Origin: Yersinia mollaretii ATCC 43969
Lineage (GTDB): Bacteria > Pseudomonadota > Gammaproteobacteria > Enterobacterales > Enterobacteriaceae
Direction of reading: 5' to 3'
Assembly: GCF_013282725.1 (NCBI RefSeq)
Contig: NZ_CP054043.1
Location: 1,798,001 to 1,862,000, forward strand
DNA length: 64,000 bases
Below the pieces are notes generated by a model. That model made no database searches. It worked only from the letters and a program-made list of their open reading frames with translations, and was not told the origin of the DNA. The position numbers were made by a program, and so were the translations under genes. Below are positions 30,582 through 39,378 of the stretch, piece after piece (the first letter of the stretch is position 1; every line of letters starts with the position of its first letter).

Positions 30582-31208
30582 ATGGCGAAGGTACTATTAC
30601 TGGGCGCAAGTGGCCTGGTGGGCGGCGAATTACTGCGCCTGTTACGTTTGGATGCCCGAGTGACATCCATCATTGCACCTACCCGCAAGCCATTGCCCGC
30701 CATGAATAAACTGACCAATCCGCAGGGTGAGAATATCGGCGAAGTGCTGAAAACACTGCATGATCCGGTGGATTTGGTGTTCTGTTGTCTGGGCACCACC
30801 CGTAAACAAGCGGGCAGTCAGGCGGCATTTCGTCAGGTGGATTATCGGCTGGTGCTGGCGACGGGCGAAACGGGTCTGCGCTTGGGTGCACGGCATTTTC
30901 TGCTGGTGAGCGCGATGGGGGCTAACCCACACTCTTGGCTGTTTTATAACCGCACCAAAGGCGAAGCCGAGCGGGATTTACAGGCTCAGGGCTGGCCGCA
31001 ACTCACCATTGCTCGCCCCTCGATGCTGGCAGGTCAGCGGGCCAAGCCCCGATTAATGGAGAGTCTCAGCGCGCCGCTGTTTGCGCTACTGCCCGATAAG
31101 TGGCGGTTGATTAAAGCCAAACATGTGGCGCAAGCCCTATTGGATCAGGCTTTTGCACCACCGAAGGCCGGGGTGACGATTTTGTCGTCAGCCGAGATGC
31201 AGCGCTAA
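30582..31208 (+). CDS. yraR: NAD(P)-binding oxidoreductase-like protein YraR
   Basis: The 208-residue protein has a Rossmann dinucleotide motif at its start (LLLGASGLVGGELLRLL). It follows E. coli YraR, including VDLVFCCLGTTRKQAGS, SAMGANPHSWLFYNRTKGEAE and TIARPSMLAGQR. It is an atypical short-chain dehydrogenase/NmrA-like member of unknown substrate. The start MAKVLLLG at 30582 has a good GGGAGG site; a longer frame from 30495 lacks one. Its stop is directly adjacent to the phnP stop on the other strand, with no gap. Confidence 0.88.
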   Translation: MAKVLLLGASGLVGGELLRLLRLDARVTSIIAPTRKPLPAMNKLTNPQGENIGEVLKTLHDPVDLVFCCLGTTRKQAGSQAAFRQVDYRLVLATGETGLRLGARHFLLVSAMGANPHSWLFYNRTKGEAERDLQAQGWPQLTIARPSMLAGQRAKPRLMESLSAPLFALLPDKWRLIKAKHVAQALLDQAFAPPKAGVTILSSAEMQR

Positions 31209-31961
31209 TTAGGGCAAGGCGATGGTCTGATTATCGTGGGCGATGGTTACTCCTGCGGGGAGTGAGTTGTCGAGTAGCCACCTATCAAGTTGGTGACTGA
31301 TGTGGGTCAACAGCAGGGCGGTTGGCATCAATAGATCACCAATAGCCAGTGCCATTGTAATGTCATTGTGATTGCGGGGCGGCGGAATTTGAGGTGGATG
31401 GCTGCAATCCATCACCAGTAAATCAATGTTTTTGCTGGCAAGAAACAGGGCGCTGTCGGCGGGTAGCCCGATAGTGTCGGTCAGGTAGGCAAGAGTCCGG
31501 TTGTGGCTTTGTAGCAAGTAGCCGAAGGTGATTTTGGAGTGATTTAGCGGCACCGGAGTCACCTGTAGCTGACCAAATCGAACCGAATGAAATGCCCGCA
31601 ATGGCGGCTGAAATGCCAGTATTCCGGGGTGTTTATAGAGATCATCGCAGCCGTCGGGATCGGGCGGCCCGTAGACCGGGATCGAATTTCCGCACCCCCA
31701 ACGCAACGGAAATAGCCCCTGAACGTGATCCATGTGGTAATGTGTAAGCAAAAAACGCTGAATTTCCCCCGCAGCAAACTGCTGATCCAGTGTCGGCAAT
31801 CCGGCATCAATTAAGGTCGTTTCCTCCCGATAGCGCAACATGGCACTGCACGGTTTTCGCCTCAATGCGGGCTGCGCTCTGGCGTTGACACAAATCACAC
31901 AGTCGCAACCAAATACCGGTATCTGTTGGGCGCATCCCGTACCTAACAATGTTAGCTCCAT
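31209..31961 (-). CDS. phnP: Phosphoribosyl cyclic phosphodiesterase PhnP
   Basis: PhnP opens 5-phosphoribosyl-1,2-cyclic phosphate to ribose-1,5-bisphosphate in the C-P lyase pathway. The 250-residue metallo-beta-lactamase-fold protein has the metal motif THYHMDHVQG and later His/Asp ligands (LTDTIG, HISH). The N-terminal cysteine cluster FGCDCVIC fits the structural zinc site of PhnP. It overlaps phnN by ten bases and is the last gene of the operon; phnO, present between phnN and phnP in E. coli, is absent. Confidence 0.94.
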   Translation of the reverse strand: MELTLLGTGCAQQIPVFGCDCVICVNARAQPALRRKPCSAMLRYREETTLIDAGLPTLDQQFAAGEIQRFLLTHYHMDHVQGLFPLRWGCGNSIPVYGPPDPDGCDDLYKHPGILAFQPPLRAFHSVRFGQLQVTPVPLNHSKITFGYLLQSHNRTLAYLTDTIGLPADSALFLASKNIDLLVMDCSHPPQIPPPRNHNDITMALAIGDLLMPTALLLTHISHQLDRWLLDNSLPAGVTIAHDNQTIALP

Positions 31962-32533
31962 TTTTGCCCCCCAATGCCATCGCCTGAGGCGGGATGAGTG
32001 GCCAGTAAATGCTGCAACTGCTCCAGCGTCTGCTGTAACTCACCATCATTGCAGAGTTGCAAACAGTTCACCGGCAATTGCTGCTGGTAGTGCTGTGCCC
32101 GTTGTAAGCGCTCACTGATTTGCTCACTGTTTTCCCGTCCGCGCTGCTGCAATCGCAGTGCCAGAATGGGGGGGGAGACGGTCAGGCACAGGGGCAGTAA
32201 TTGGCCGGGATAGCGCCGCTCGACCTCCGGTAAGTAGGCTCTGGAGCCATTCACCATCACATCCAGCCCGTGCTGTAACCAGAAATCGATCTCAATACCC
32301 ACCCCATAGTGGTGCTGATGCGCCTGCCAATACAGGGCGAACAATCCTTGTTCTACTCGCAGGAGAAACTCTTGCTCACTCAGCGCGATATGATTTTCCG
32401 CTCCGGCATGGGCCTCGCGGGTGATATAGCGGTGAGCCACGATGATATTCGTCGGTTTTCCCGCCCGCAACGCTGACAATAGGCAATCCTTGCCTGCGCC
32501 AGAGGCTCCCATCAGATAGATTAATCGCGCCAT
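31952..32533 (-). CDS. phnN: Ribose 1,5-bisphosphokinase PhnN
   Basis: PhnN phosphorylates ribose-1,5-bisphosphate to PRPP, completing recycling of the ribose moiety from C-P lyase. The 193-residue P-loop kinase begins [19 protein letters not shown], with the Walker A motif GASGAGKD, and has the guanylate-kinase-like segment HRYITREAHAGAENHIALSEQEF. It overlaps phnM by one base and phnP by ten, typical of a tightly coupled operon. Confidence 0.95.
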   Translation of the reverse strand: MARLIYLMGASGAGKDCLLSALRAGKPTNIIVAHRYITREAHAGAENHIALSEQEFLLRVEQGLFALYWQAHQHHYGVGIEIDFWLQHGLDVMVNGSRAYLPEVERRYPGQLLPLCLTVSPPILALRLQQRGRENSEQISERLQRAQHYQQQLPVNCLQLCNDGELQQTLEQLQHLLATHPASGDGIGGQKWS

Positions 32534-33681
32534 CAGAACACCTGTACTCCCTGACGCCAGACGTTTTGCACGTAAATATGCTTGCTCTGTACACCCTGAT
32601 GCTCACGCGCCAGAATCACATCTGCCCGTTTACCTTCCGCAATAACCCCGCGATCTCCCAGCCCTAGGGCATTCGCGGGATTACGCGTCACCAGACTGAT
32701 GGCTTGCGGCAAGGTGAAGTGGTTTGTTTCGTCATCCGCGATACGGAATGCGGCATCCAGCAAGCTGGCGGGGTAATAATCAGACGATAAGATATCCAAT
32801 ACGCCCAGTGATGCCAGTTGGTGCGCGGCGACATTGCCTGAATGGGAGCCGCCGCGGACAATGTTCGGCGCACCCATCAAGACGTGCAACCCCTGTTGGT
32901 GGGAGGCGCTGGCCGCTGCCTCGGTGGTCGGAAACTCGGCGATCACACTGCCCAGCGCTTGGGACTCCGCCACATGCTCGGCGGTTGCATCATCATGGCT
33001 GGCGAGCGGGATGCCCAACTGACGACATTGCGCGGCAATGGCGGCTCGATTCGGTGCTGACCAACGGGCTGACAGAGTGACTTGCTCCTCCTCAAATTCC
33101 GCCATTTTCTGGTCGTTAAGGTGATATTTACCCTGATAATACTCTCGATATTTGGCCCGAGAGGCGAACTGGCGCTGGCCCGGCGAGTGATCCATCAGCG
33201 ACACCAGTGACAGCTCCGGCTGCATCATCAACTCTTCAAACAGTGGCAGAGTGCTTTCATGAGGTAATTCACAGCGCAAATGAATCCGGTGTTCAGCGCG
33301 GTTAAGCCCCGCCCGCTGGCTCTCCACCACCGCATTAATCATTTTTTGCAGGTTATCCAGCCGATGGCCTCCATCGCGTACATCACCGACCGCAACTGCA
33401 TCCAGCACGGTAGTGATTCCGCAGGAGATCATCAGTGCATCGTGACTGCTCATCGCCGAATGGGCGGGCCAATCGACATTGGGACGTGGGGTGAAGAATT
33501 TGTCCAAATTATCGGTATGCAGCTCGATCAACCCCGGCAACAGCCAGCCATTTTGTCCATCTATCGCCGCTGAAAGTTGGGTTGGGCGATCACTATAGCT
33601 GCGGATCACACCACTCTTGATTTCCAGTGATCCATTGACCACCTGATCTTCCAGAATAAGATTGACGTTGTTGAGGATCAT
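32533..33681 (-). CDS. phnM: RPnTP hydrolase PhnM
   Basis: PhnM removes pyrophosphate from ribose-1-phosphonate-5-triphosphate. The 382-residue amidohydrolase-fold protein has the metal-binding [16 protein letters not shown]. Further family segments are [15 protein letters not shown] and the C-terminal [10 protein letters not shown], and the length is close to E. coli PhnM (378). It is joined to phnL and phnN by overlaps of four bases and one base. Confidence 0.95.
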   Translation of the reverse strand: MILNNVNLILEDQVVNGSLEIKSGVIRSYSDRPTQLSAAIDGQNGWLLPGLIELHTDNLDKFFTPRPNVDWPAHSAMSSHDALMISCGITTVLDAVAVGDVRDGGHRLDNLQKMINAVVESQRAGLNRAEHRIHLRCELPHESTLPLFEELMMQPELSLVSLMDHSPGQRQFASRAKYREYYQGKYHLNDQKMAEFEEEQVTLSARWSAPNRAAIAAQCRQLGIPLASHDDATAEHVAESQALGSVIAEFPTTEAAASASHQQGLHVLMGAPNIVRGGSHSGNVAAHQLASLGVLDILSSDYYPASLLDAAFRIADDETNHFTLPQAISLVTRNPANALGLGDRGVIAEGKRADVILAREHQGVQSKHIYVQNVWRQGVQVF

Positions 33682-34397
33682 GCTGAGATCTCCGTGCTGA
33701 CATAAGAGGGCGGCGGTGTCATCACTAGCAAGCGGTCACTGACATGGTTGCGCACGCCTTCATCGTGGAATATCCCAACAATGGCGGCACCGCGCTGCTT
33801 GGCTTCATCAATCAGGCTCATAACCGCCGCGCTGTTGCTGCTATCCAGTGATGCGGTGGGTTCATCCAGCAGCAAAATGGGGTAATCCACAATAAAACCA
33901 CGGGCAATATTGACCCGTTGCTGCTCGCCGCCGGAGAAGGTGGAGGGGGCCAGATCCCACAACCGTGGCGGGACATTCAGGCGCGTCAACAGATCCTGCG
34001 CCCGTTGCTGGCAAACTTGGCGATCGACACCTAACTCCAGCAGCGGTTGCATCACCACATTCAAGGCGCTGATCCGTGGGATCACCCGCAAGAACTGACT
34101 GACCCAACCCACAGTATGACGGCGCACGGCCATGATTTGCCGCGCTTCAGCGGCCACCATATCCAGCCACTCTCCCTGATGTTTGACCCAGATATGGCCG
34201 CTGTCAGGCAGATAGTTGGCATATAAAGAGCGTAGCAGAGTGGACTTACCGCTGCCGGAATGGCCGTGCAACACCACACATTCGCCGCCGCTCACCTCAA
34301 GGGAGGTTTGGTGCAGGACTGGCAGGCGAATGCCGTGCTGGTGGTGCAGCACGAAGGTTTTACTGAGATTTTCAACTCTAAGTTGTAGGGGGGTCAT
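33678..34397 (-). CDS. phnL: C-P lyase subunit PhnL (ABC ATPase family)
   Basis: The 239-residue protein is an ABC-type ATPase of the C-P lyase system, required together with PhnGHI for attachment of triphosphoribose to the phosphonate. It has Walker [10 protein letters not shown], the signature [13 protein letters not shown] and Walker [11 protein letters not shown]. It is not linked to membrane subunits, as expected for PhnL/PhnK, which associate with the PhnGHIJ core. It overlaps phnM by four bases and follows phnK by 13. Confidence 0.95.
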   Translation of the reverse strand: MTPLQLRVENLSKTFVLHHQHGIRLPVLHQTSLEVSGGECVVLHGHSGSGKSTLLRSLYANYLPDSGHIWVKHQGEWLDMVAAEARQIMAVRRHTVGWVSQFLRVIPRISALNVVMQPLLELGVDRQVCQQRAQDLLTRLNVPPRLWDLAPSTFSGGEQQRVNIARGFIVDYPILLLDEPTASLDSSNSAAVMSLIDEAKQRGAAIVGIFHDEGVRNHVSDRLLVMTPPPSYVSTEISA

Positions 34398-34410
34398 AGT
34401 AAGCTCTCAC

Positions 34411-35214
34411 TCAGTTTTGTAAGACCGATGAAACCAGTAGCTGGGTATAGGGGTGGTGAGGATCGTCCAGCACGCGGTCGGTGAGGCCGCTTTCGATCAC
34501 TTGGCCCTCTTTCATCACCAGCAGACGGTGGGCCAGTAGGCGAGCGACGCCGAGGTCGTGGGTGACAATCACCACGGCGAGCTGCATCTCCACCACCAGA
34601 CTGCGCAGTAAATCCAGCAGCCGTGCTTGTACCGAGACATCCAGCCCGCCAGTGGGTTCGTCCATAAACACCAGCTTCGGGTGGGTTACCAAATTGCGGG
34701 CAATTTGCAGCCGCTGTTGCATGCCGCCGGAGAAGGTGGTGGGGAGGTCATCCAGACGGGAGAGCGGGATCTCGACATCTTCCAGCCAGCGGCCGGCTTG
34801 TTGGCGAATCTCGCCGTAATGGCGCTGGCCGACAGCCATTAAGCGCTCGCCGATATTACCGCCCGCCGAGACGTGCGGCCGCAAGCCGTCCAAGGGATGT
34901 TGATGCACCACACCCCATTCGGTGCGCAGTAAACGGCGACGCTGACTCTCGGTCATCTGATATAAATCAAGGGATTGCTGCGGGTCAGGGCAGTAAATAA
35001 TCTGCCCCTGTTGCGGGGCGAGCCGCGCCGAAATGGACTTCAGCAGGGTGGTTTTCCCCGAGCCAGACTCACCGACAATCCCCAAAACTTCGCCAGGATA
35101 GAGCTGGAACGAGACATCACTGAACCCCTTGCCTGGTGCATACAGATGGGTGAGATTCTCCACCGACAACAGCGGATGGGCGGCGGGGGCTGAAACAGCA
35201 CGTGCTGAGATCAT
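34411..35214 (-). CDS. phnK: C-P lyase subunit PhnK (ABC ATPase family)
   Basis: The 267-residue protein is the second ABC ATPase of C-P lyase; PhnK docks on PhnJ in the core complex. It shows Walker A GESGSGKTT, signature FSGGMQQRLQIAR and Walker B KLVFMDEPTGG, plus the H-loop VTHDLG. A 12-residue N-terminal extension precedes HPLLSVENL. It overlaps phnJ by four bases. It resembles peptide-transport ATPases (DppF type), but the operon assigns it to C-P lyase. Confidence 0.95.
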   Translation of the reverse strand: MISARAVSAPAAHPLLSVENLTHLYAPGKGFSDVSFQLYPGEVLGIVGESGSGKTTLLKSISARLAPQQGQIIYCPDPQQSLDLYQMTESQRRRLLRTEWGVVHQHPLDGLRPHVSAGGNIGERLMAVGQRHYGEIRQQAGRWLEDVEIPLSRLDDLPTTFSGGMQQRLQIARNLVTHPKLVFMDEPTGGLDVSVQARLLDLLRSLVVEMQLAVVIVTHDLGVARLLAHRLLVMKEGQVIESGLTDRVLDDPHHPYTQLLVSSVLQN

Positions 35215-36092
35215 CGGATATTTACCTCATGTGGCGGGCTATCTTGGGCGGCTATCTGCGCCAGTTGTTGCTGGCAGAAATCGGTATCTGAGCAAACAAA
35301 CATCCGGCTGCCCTGATCATCCATCACCACCTCATCAAGATAGCTGTGACGCGATCCACACAGGGCGCAGGGGTGATCCCACTGCTGCACGGTGAAGGGG
35401 TGATCGTCGAAATCCAGACTCTCCACTTTGGTAAAGGGCGGCAGGGCATACAGGCGCTTCTCGCGACCCGCCCCAAACAGTTGCAGGGCGGGCATCATGT
35501 GCATTTTGGGATTATCAAATTTCGGGATGGGTGAGGGGTCCATGACGTAGCGATCATTCACTTTGACCGGATAGGCATAGGTGGTGGCGATATGGCCATA
35601 GCGGGCGATATCTTCGTACAGCTTCACCTGCATCACGCCGTACTCCTCGAGCGCGTGCATTTTCCGTGTTTCGGTTTCCCGTGGCTCGATAAAGCGCAGC
35701 GGTTCAGGGATCGGCACTTGGTAGATCAGAATCTGATCTTCGGCCAGCGGCGTTTCAGGAATGCGGTGTCGGGTTTGGATCAGGGTGGCATCGGTGGTTT
35801 TTTCCGTGGTGGCCACGCCGCTAACCCGCTGGAAGAAGCGGCGGATCGACACCGTATTGGTGGTGTCATCAGCCCCTTGATCAATCACTTTCAGCACGTC
35901 CGAACGGCCAATCAAGCAGGCGGTGAGCTGAATGCCGCCAGTGCCCCAACCATAAGGCATCGGCATCTCACGCCCCGCAAATGGCACCTGATAACCGGGG
36001 ATTGCCACCGCTTTCAGCAGGGCGCGGCGCAAGGTGCGCTTGGTCTGCTCATCCAGATAGCCCAGATTGTAACCGGCGAGAACCTCAGTCAT
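35211..36092 (-). CDS. phnJ: Carbon-phosphorus lyase PhnJ (radical SAM)
   Basis: PhnJ is the radical-SAM enzyme that cleaves the C-P bond. The 293-residue protein keeps the family sequence, with REMPMPYGWGTGGIQLTA, DDTTNTVSIRRFF, DPSPIPKFDNPKM and FDDHPFTVQQWDHPCALCGS. The C-terminal cysteines in CALC and FVCSDTDFC match the atypical Fe-S cluster ligands and the catalytic cysteine. The ATG at 36092 (MTEVLAGYNLGYLDEQ) overlaps the phnI stop by eight bases as in E. coli; a longer frame from 36146 would intrude into phnI and is rejected. Confidence 0.96.
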   Translation of the reverse strand: MTEVLAGYNLGYLDEQTKRTLRRALLKAVAIPGYQVPFAGREMPMPYGWGTGGIQLTACLIGRSDVLKVIDQGADDTTNTVSIRRFFQRVSGVATTEKTTDATLIQTRHRIPETPLAEDQILIYQVPIPEPLRFIEPRETETRKMHALEEYGVMQVKLYEDIARYGHIATTYAYPVKVNDRYVMDPSPIPKFDNPKMHMMPALQLFGAGREKRLYALPPFTKVESLDFDDHPFTVQQWDHPCALCGSRHSYLDEVVMDDQGSRMFVCSDTDFCQQQLAQIAAQDSPPHEVNIR

Positions 36093-37209
36093 GGTGCGGC
36101 TCCTCTGCTTGGGCGGAAGATGGCTCTGCGCAGGAGAAGTGCTCACGGCGCAGGCGTTTCAGCAGCTCCAACTCCGCCTGAAAATCGACGTAATGGGGCA
36201 GTTTGAGGTGCGAGACAAATCCGGCGGCTTCGACATTATCCGCGTGGGCCAGCACAAACTCCTCATCTTGCGCCGGACTGGTGACGCTCTCGTCATATTC
36301 GCGGCTTTGCAGGGCGCGGTCCATCAGTGCCATCGACATGGCTTTGCGCTCGCCACGACCAAACACCAAACCGTAACCTCGGGTAAAGTGCGGCGGTTCG
36401 GCGGCGGGATCGACAAAACCATTCACCATTTCGCATTCGGTCAGCAGGATCTCGCCAATGTCGATAGCAAATCCCAGCTCTTCCGGCTGGATGGAGATGG
36501 TCAGGTCACCGCTACGAATTTCGGCGGCAAAGGGGTGGGTGCGGCCATAACCGCGCTGGGTGGAGTAACCCAGCGCCAGCAGAAAACCTTCGTCACCGCG
36601 CACCAGTTGTTGCAGCCGCGCCGAGCGGTTGCAGGGGTAAACGGGCGGATGGCGGGTGATATCTTCCGGCGGCGCGCCGTCATCTTGCTCAGCGTGCGCG
36701 AGCTGCTCTTGCGCCAGTAAATCAAATACATGGGCGCAATTATTGCGCAATAAATCATCCGACTGTGCTGCGCCAGCGCGCGGGGCCAGCGGTGCATCAC
36801 CGGAGGCCAGCAGGGTGAAATCCAGCAGCCGATGGGTGTAATCGTAGGTCGGGCCGAGCACCTGACCACCGGGCAAATCTTTGTAAATCGCCGAGATACG
36901 CCGCTCCAGCCGCATGTTTTCTGTCGCCAGCGGCAGGCTGACCGCGAGGCGCGGCAAGGTGGTGCGGTAGGCACGCAGTAAGAAAATGGCTTCGACCAGA
37001 TCACCGCTGGCCTGCTTAATGGCTAATGCGGCCAGTTCACGATCGTAGATGCCCCCTTCGGTCATCACCCGATCCACTGCCAGCCCTAACTGTTGCTCGA
37101 TTTGCTCGCAATCGATCGCCGGGATCTGGCTATCACCGCGCCGCTGGTGTTCCAGCAATTGATGGGCGGCCGCAATGGCTTTTTCGCCCCCTTTGACTGC
37201 AACGTACAT
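36085..37209 (-). CDS. phnI: C-P lyase core subunit PhnI
   Basis: PhnI is the nucleosidase-like subunit that, with PhnG, PhnH and PhnL, forms alpha-D-ribose-1-methylphosphonate-5-triphosphate from ATP and phosphonate. The 374-residue protein starts MYVAVKGGEKAI. It carries conserved stretches such as LAVDRVMTEGGI, RLERRISAIYKDLPGGQVLGP and EEFVLAHADNVEAAGFVSHLK. The ATG at 37209 overlaps the phnH TGA by one base, which favours it over the GTG two codons upstream. Confidence 0.95.
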   Translation of the reverse strand: MYVAVKGGEKAIAAAHQLLEHQRRGDSQIPAIDCEQIEQQLGLAVDRVMTEGGIYDRELAALAIKQASGDLVEAIFLLRAYRTTLPRLAVSLPLATENMRLERRISAIYKDLPGGQVLGPTYDYTHRLLDFTLLASGDAPLAPRAGAAQSDDLLRNNCAHVFDLLAQEQLAHAEQDDGAPPEDITRHPPVYPCNRSARLQQLVRGDEGFLLALGYSTQRGYGRTHPFAAEIRSGDLTISIQPEELGFAIDIGEILLTECEMVNGFVDPAAEPPHFTRGYGLVFGRGERKAMSMALMDRALQSREYDESVTSPAQDEEFVLAHADNVEAAGFVSHLKLPHYVDFQAELELLKRLRREHFSCAEPSSAQAEEPHHD

Positions 37210-37790
37210 CAGCACACCTCCACATGGGTGGTTCGTGGGATCGCCATCAGGGTCTCACCACAGGTCAACAGAAAATCGAGGCCCGCAGGGAATATGGCGG
37301 GGCGGTTAAGCAGGTACTCCAGCACGACGGCAGGCAGTTGCGGCGCAATCGAGCGGCTGTGTTCAATGCCCGGCCCGCGCAGCCGTAAAGGCGTACCGTG
37401 ATGCAGACTGTCAGTTTGAATCAACACCGTGGTGGCGTGTTCTGGTGAGAATTCGTCACCGACTGGGCAGGCGGCCAGTTGCGCTGCGGTGACCGCCTCA
37501 CTAAATAGTGCAAAGCTGACTGTGGCACTGCTAGCCGCCAGTGGTGCTCCGGTATGAAAGCGCAGATTGTGTTGCACTGCGTCACTGCTCAGTGCGCCAT
37601 CCAGATAGAGTGGCGTCTCTTGATCCGCCAGTGTCAGCAGAATCGCGGTGGTGGCGGGATTCAGCGGCTGCCAGCCAGTGACAGAGGGCAGCGCGACCAG
37701 CACACCGGGTTCGCTCAGCGCCTTGAGAATGCGGCGAAAAGTGTGCTGGGCATCGTCAACGGGGTGGGCAAAATGGGGAAATAAGTTCAT
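37209..37790 (-). CDS. phnH: C-P lyase subunit PhnH
   Basis: PhnH is a core subunit of the PhnGHIJ complex with a PLP-transferase-like fold but no cofactor. The 193-residue protein has family features: AHPVDDAQHTFRRIL at the N-terminus, ILLTLADQETPLYLD in the middle and LRGPGIEHS. It overlaps phnG and phnI by one base each, consistent with stoichiometric coupling of core subunits. Confidence 0.93.
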   Translation of the reverse strand: MNLFPHFAHPVDDAQHTFRRILKALSEPGVLVALPSVTGWQPLNPATTAILLTLADQETPLYLDGALSSDAVQHNLRFHTGAPLAASSATVSFALFSEAVTAAQLAACPVGDEFSPEHATTVLIQTDSLHHGTPLRLRGPGIEHSRSIAPQLPAVVLEYLLNRPAIFPAGLDFLLTCGETLMAIPRTTHVEVC

Positions 37791-38266
37791 CAGTCTTCAC
37801 CTCGCACCAAGGTGAAAAAATCGACTTTGCTAGAGGCGATAGCGCGAGCGCGGAGCTGTCGCCGCTCCTGCTGGACCGCCGCCAGTGGATAAACCACCGT
37901 TTTTAGCAGCAGTTCGCTTAGGCCCGCCGGTTTATTATTCAGGGTGGACATTTGCAGTAAAGCATCCAGCAGTGCGCAGAGTTCCGCGTGGGGCTTATTG
38001 CGCCCGGCAATGTAACTGTAGCCATAAATATCGGCGCTGTTATTCAGCTTGATGACTGCGCGGGTAATGGTCATATCGCCGAGAATAAATCGGCGGCCAG
38101 TGGCCCCCATTCTGGCCTGTAATTGATTCAAGCCAATCTCCGGGGCGCGAATGACTTGATACGCCGGGGATAGGTTTAGTTGCTGCCAGTGGGCGAGAAG
38201 TTCAGCCGGTTGGCTGTGCGCCAACACTGACATCCAGCCCTGCCGAGTGGTTGAGGTGCTTTCCAT
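37790..38266 (-). CDS. phnG: C-P lyase subunit PhnG
   Basis: PhnG is the small core subunit of C-P lyase. The 158-residue protein shows the conserved segments RQGWMSVLAHSQ, MGATGRRFILGDMTITRAVI and YSYIAGRNKPHAELCALLDALLQ. Its start directly abuts the phnF stop (38267), and its TGA overlaps the phnH ATG by one base. Confidence 0.94.
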   Translation of the reverse strand: MESTSTTRQGWMSVLAHSQPAELLAHWQQLNLSPAYQVIRAPEIGLNQLQARMGATGRRFILGDMTITRAVIKLNNSADIYGYSYIAGRNKPHAELCALLDALLQMSTLNNKPAGLSELLLKTVVYPLAAVQQERRQLRARAIASSKVDFFTLVRGED

Positions 38267-38992
38267 TCAGTGCTCCATGGTCAGTTCAATCATGTCAGCA
38301 CGGGTCAGGCTGACGGAGTATTCCGCCACCTGTTGGCTATCGACACCGATATTTAAGGTGCGCACACACAGCAGCGGCGCATGGGTGGCAATTTCCAGCA
38401 AGCGGCTCTCTTTGGCCTGCGCACGGCGTGCACTGATGCGGGTCTGGCTGCGGCTTAGCGGGTGTTGCAGATGCTGCGTGATGAATTGATGTAGCGAGCC
38501 AGAGTTGAACTGCTGTAGCGCGGGCCACCAACTCAAGTCTGGCAGATAGTGATCGATCACGCAGACTGGCACGCCATTCACTCGTCGTAGGGTGCGTAAA
38601 TGGATAACCGGGGTGCCCTCTTCCAGCGAGAGTGCTTTAGCGACATGCTCGACACAAGGGCGCAAGACGGCTAGTAAGCGCTCACTGGTGGGGTCGCTGC
38701 CCTGATCAAGTAAGTTTTGGCTAAAGCGCGCATTGGCATGAAGTGGATAGTCATAGGGGCGCATCAACACCAAAATGCCGATGCCCTGACGGCGTTGCAG
38801 CCAACCGCGCTCAACTAACTCATCAACGGCACGACGCAAAGTATGGCGGTTAACCTGATAACGATCAGCCAGTTGCTGCTCAGGAGGTAGGTAATCACCA
38901 CAGCGGTAGGTGCCACGCAGCTCTTGCTCTAGCTGGGCCGCAATTTGTTGATAGCGGGTGGGGAAACTGGTCGGTGGTCTAGATAAGTTCAT
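38267..38992 (-). CDS. phnF: PhnF, GntR-family regulator of phosphonate metabolism
   Basis: PhnF is a GntR/HutC-family transcription regulator. The 241-residue protein has an N-terminal winged helix (FPTRYQQIAAQLEQEL, then VNRHTLRRAVDELVERGWL) and a C-terminal UTRA effector domain (from about 95; ISARRAQAKESRLLEI). The start MNLSRPPTSFPTRY at 38992 matches E. coli; an in-frame ATG ten codons upstream is not preferred. It heads the operon here, whereas E. coli has phnCDE ahead of it. Effector and operator are unknown. Confidence 0.94.
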   Translation of the reverse strand: MNLSRPPTSFPTRYQQIAAQLEQELRGTYRCGDYLPPEQQLADRYQVNRHTLRRAVDELVERGWLQRRQGIGILVLMRPYDYPLHANARFSQNLLDQGSDPTSERLLAVLRPCVEHVAKALSLEEGTPVIHLRTLRRVNGVPVCVIDHYLPDLSWWPALQQFNSGSLHQFITQHLQHPLSRSQTRISARRAQAKESRLLEIATHAPLLCVRTLNIGVDSQQVAEYSVSLTRADMIELTMEH

Positions 38993-39275
38993 GGCAGATA
39001 TATCCTCTCTCAGCACCATCACCCCTGACGACCCGATGAGATGAAGCAGTAGAGAGCGTCCAACGGGCGAGCAGTGAGGTGATTGTCATGGCGATAACCA
39101 GTAAGTGATCTCACCGTTATGCTGGCTTTGCTTCATGACAGTAGGGTTAAGCGGAGATGGCGCTACGATGAATTTTTAGGGCGACACAGCAGTTTTCGTG
39201 GGCGCAAAAGTGAGCTGATTGCAAGAAAAATATTTATCACATTATCAATCTGATAGATGTCCATTCGGCAATTAA
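38993..39275. other. Divergent control region of the phn operon and the lipoprotein gene
   Basis: The gap between phnF and the 39379 gene totals 386 bases. It has a single Pho-box-like half site on the minus strand (CTGTCAT, complement of 39135-39141) without a good second half. The imperfect repeat GTGAGGTGATT and AAGTGATCTCAC lies around 39078-39118. Neither is strong enough to call an operator. From about 39220 the sequence is AT-rich. Confidence 0.35.
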
Positions 39276-39307
39276 TTGCATTAAACATAAAATAAACATT
39301 AATGCAA
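39276..39307. promoter_or_regulatory. Inverted repeat upstream of the glycine-rich lipoprotein gene
   Basis: TTGCATTAA (39276-39284) and TTAATGCAA (39299-39307) are perfect 9-bp inverted arms, 14 bases apart, 72 bases before the gene start. The layout suits a dimeric regulator site or an overlapping promoter element. The regulator is unknown. Confidence 0.5.
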
Positions 39308-39343
39308 CTTGAGGGAAACATAAGTATCTCTTACAATTAAGTG

Positions 39344-39358
39344 ACGCCACCGTGGCGT
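39344..39358 (+). other. Small hairpin just before the lipoprotein ribosome-binding site
   Basis: ACGCCAC and GTGGCGT pair around one base, ending about six bases before the TGAGGG ribosome-binding site of the gene at 39379. It could affect translation or mRNA 5' stability. Confidence 0.45.
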
Positions 39359-39378
39359 TCTCTCTGAGGGTTTATACT

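Noticed and set aside
36092..36146. Upstream start for phnJ
   Set aside because: The extra 18 residues are not shared with E. coli PhnJ and would overlap phnI by over 60 bases; the ATG at 36092 keeps the normal eight-base overlap.
35592..36720. Long plus-strand frames opposite phnJ and phnI
   Set aside because: They mirror the highly conserved phn genes on the other strand and carry no recognisable domain.
39135..39141. Pho-box half site upstream of phnF
   Set aside because: Only the first CTGTCAT is present; the second half, eleven bases on, does not match the consensus.
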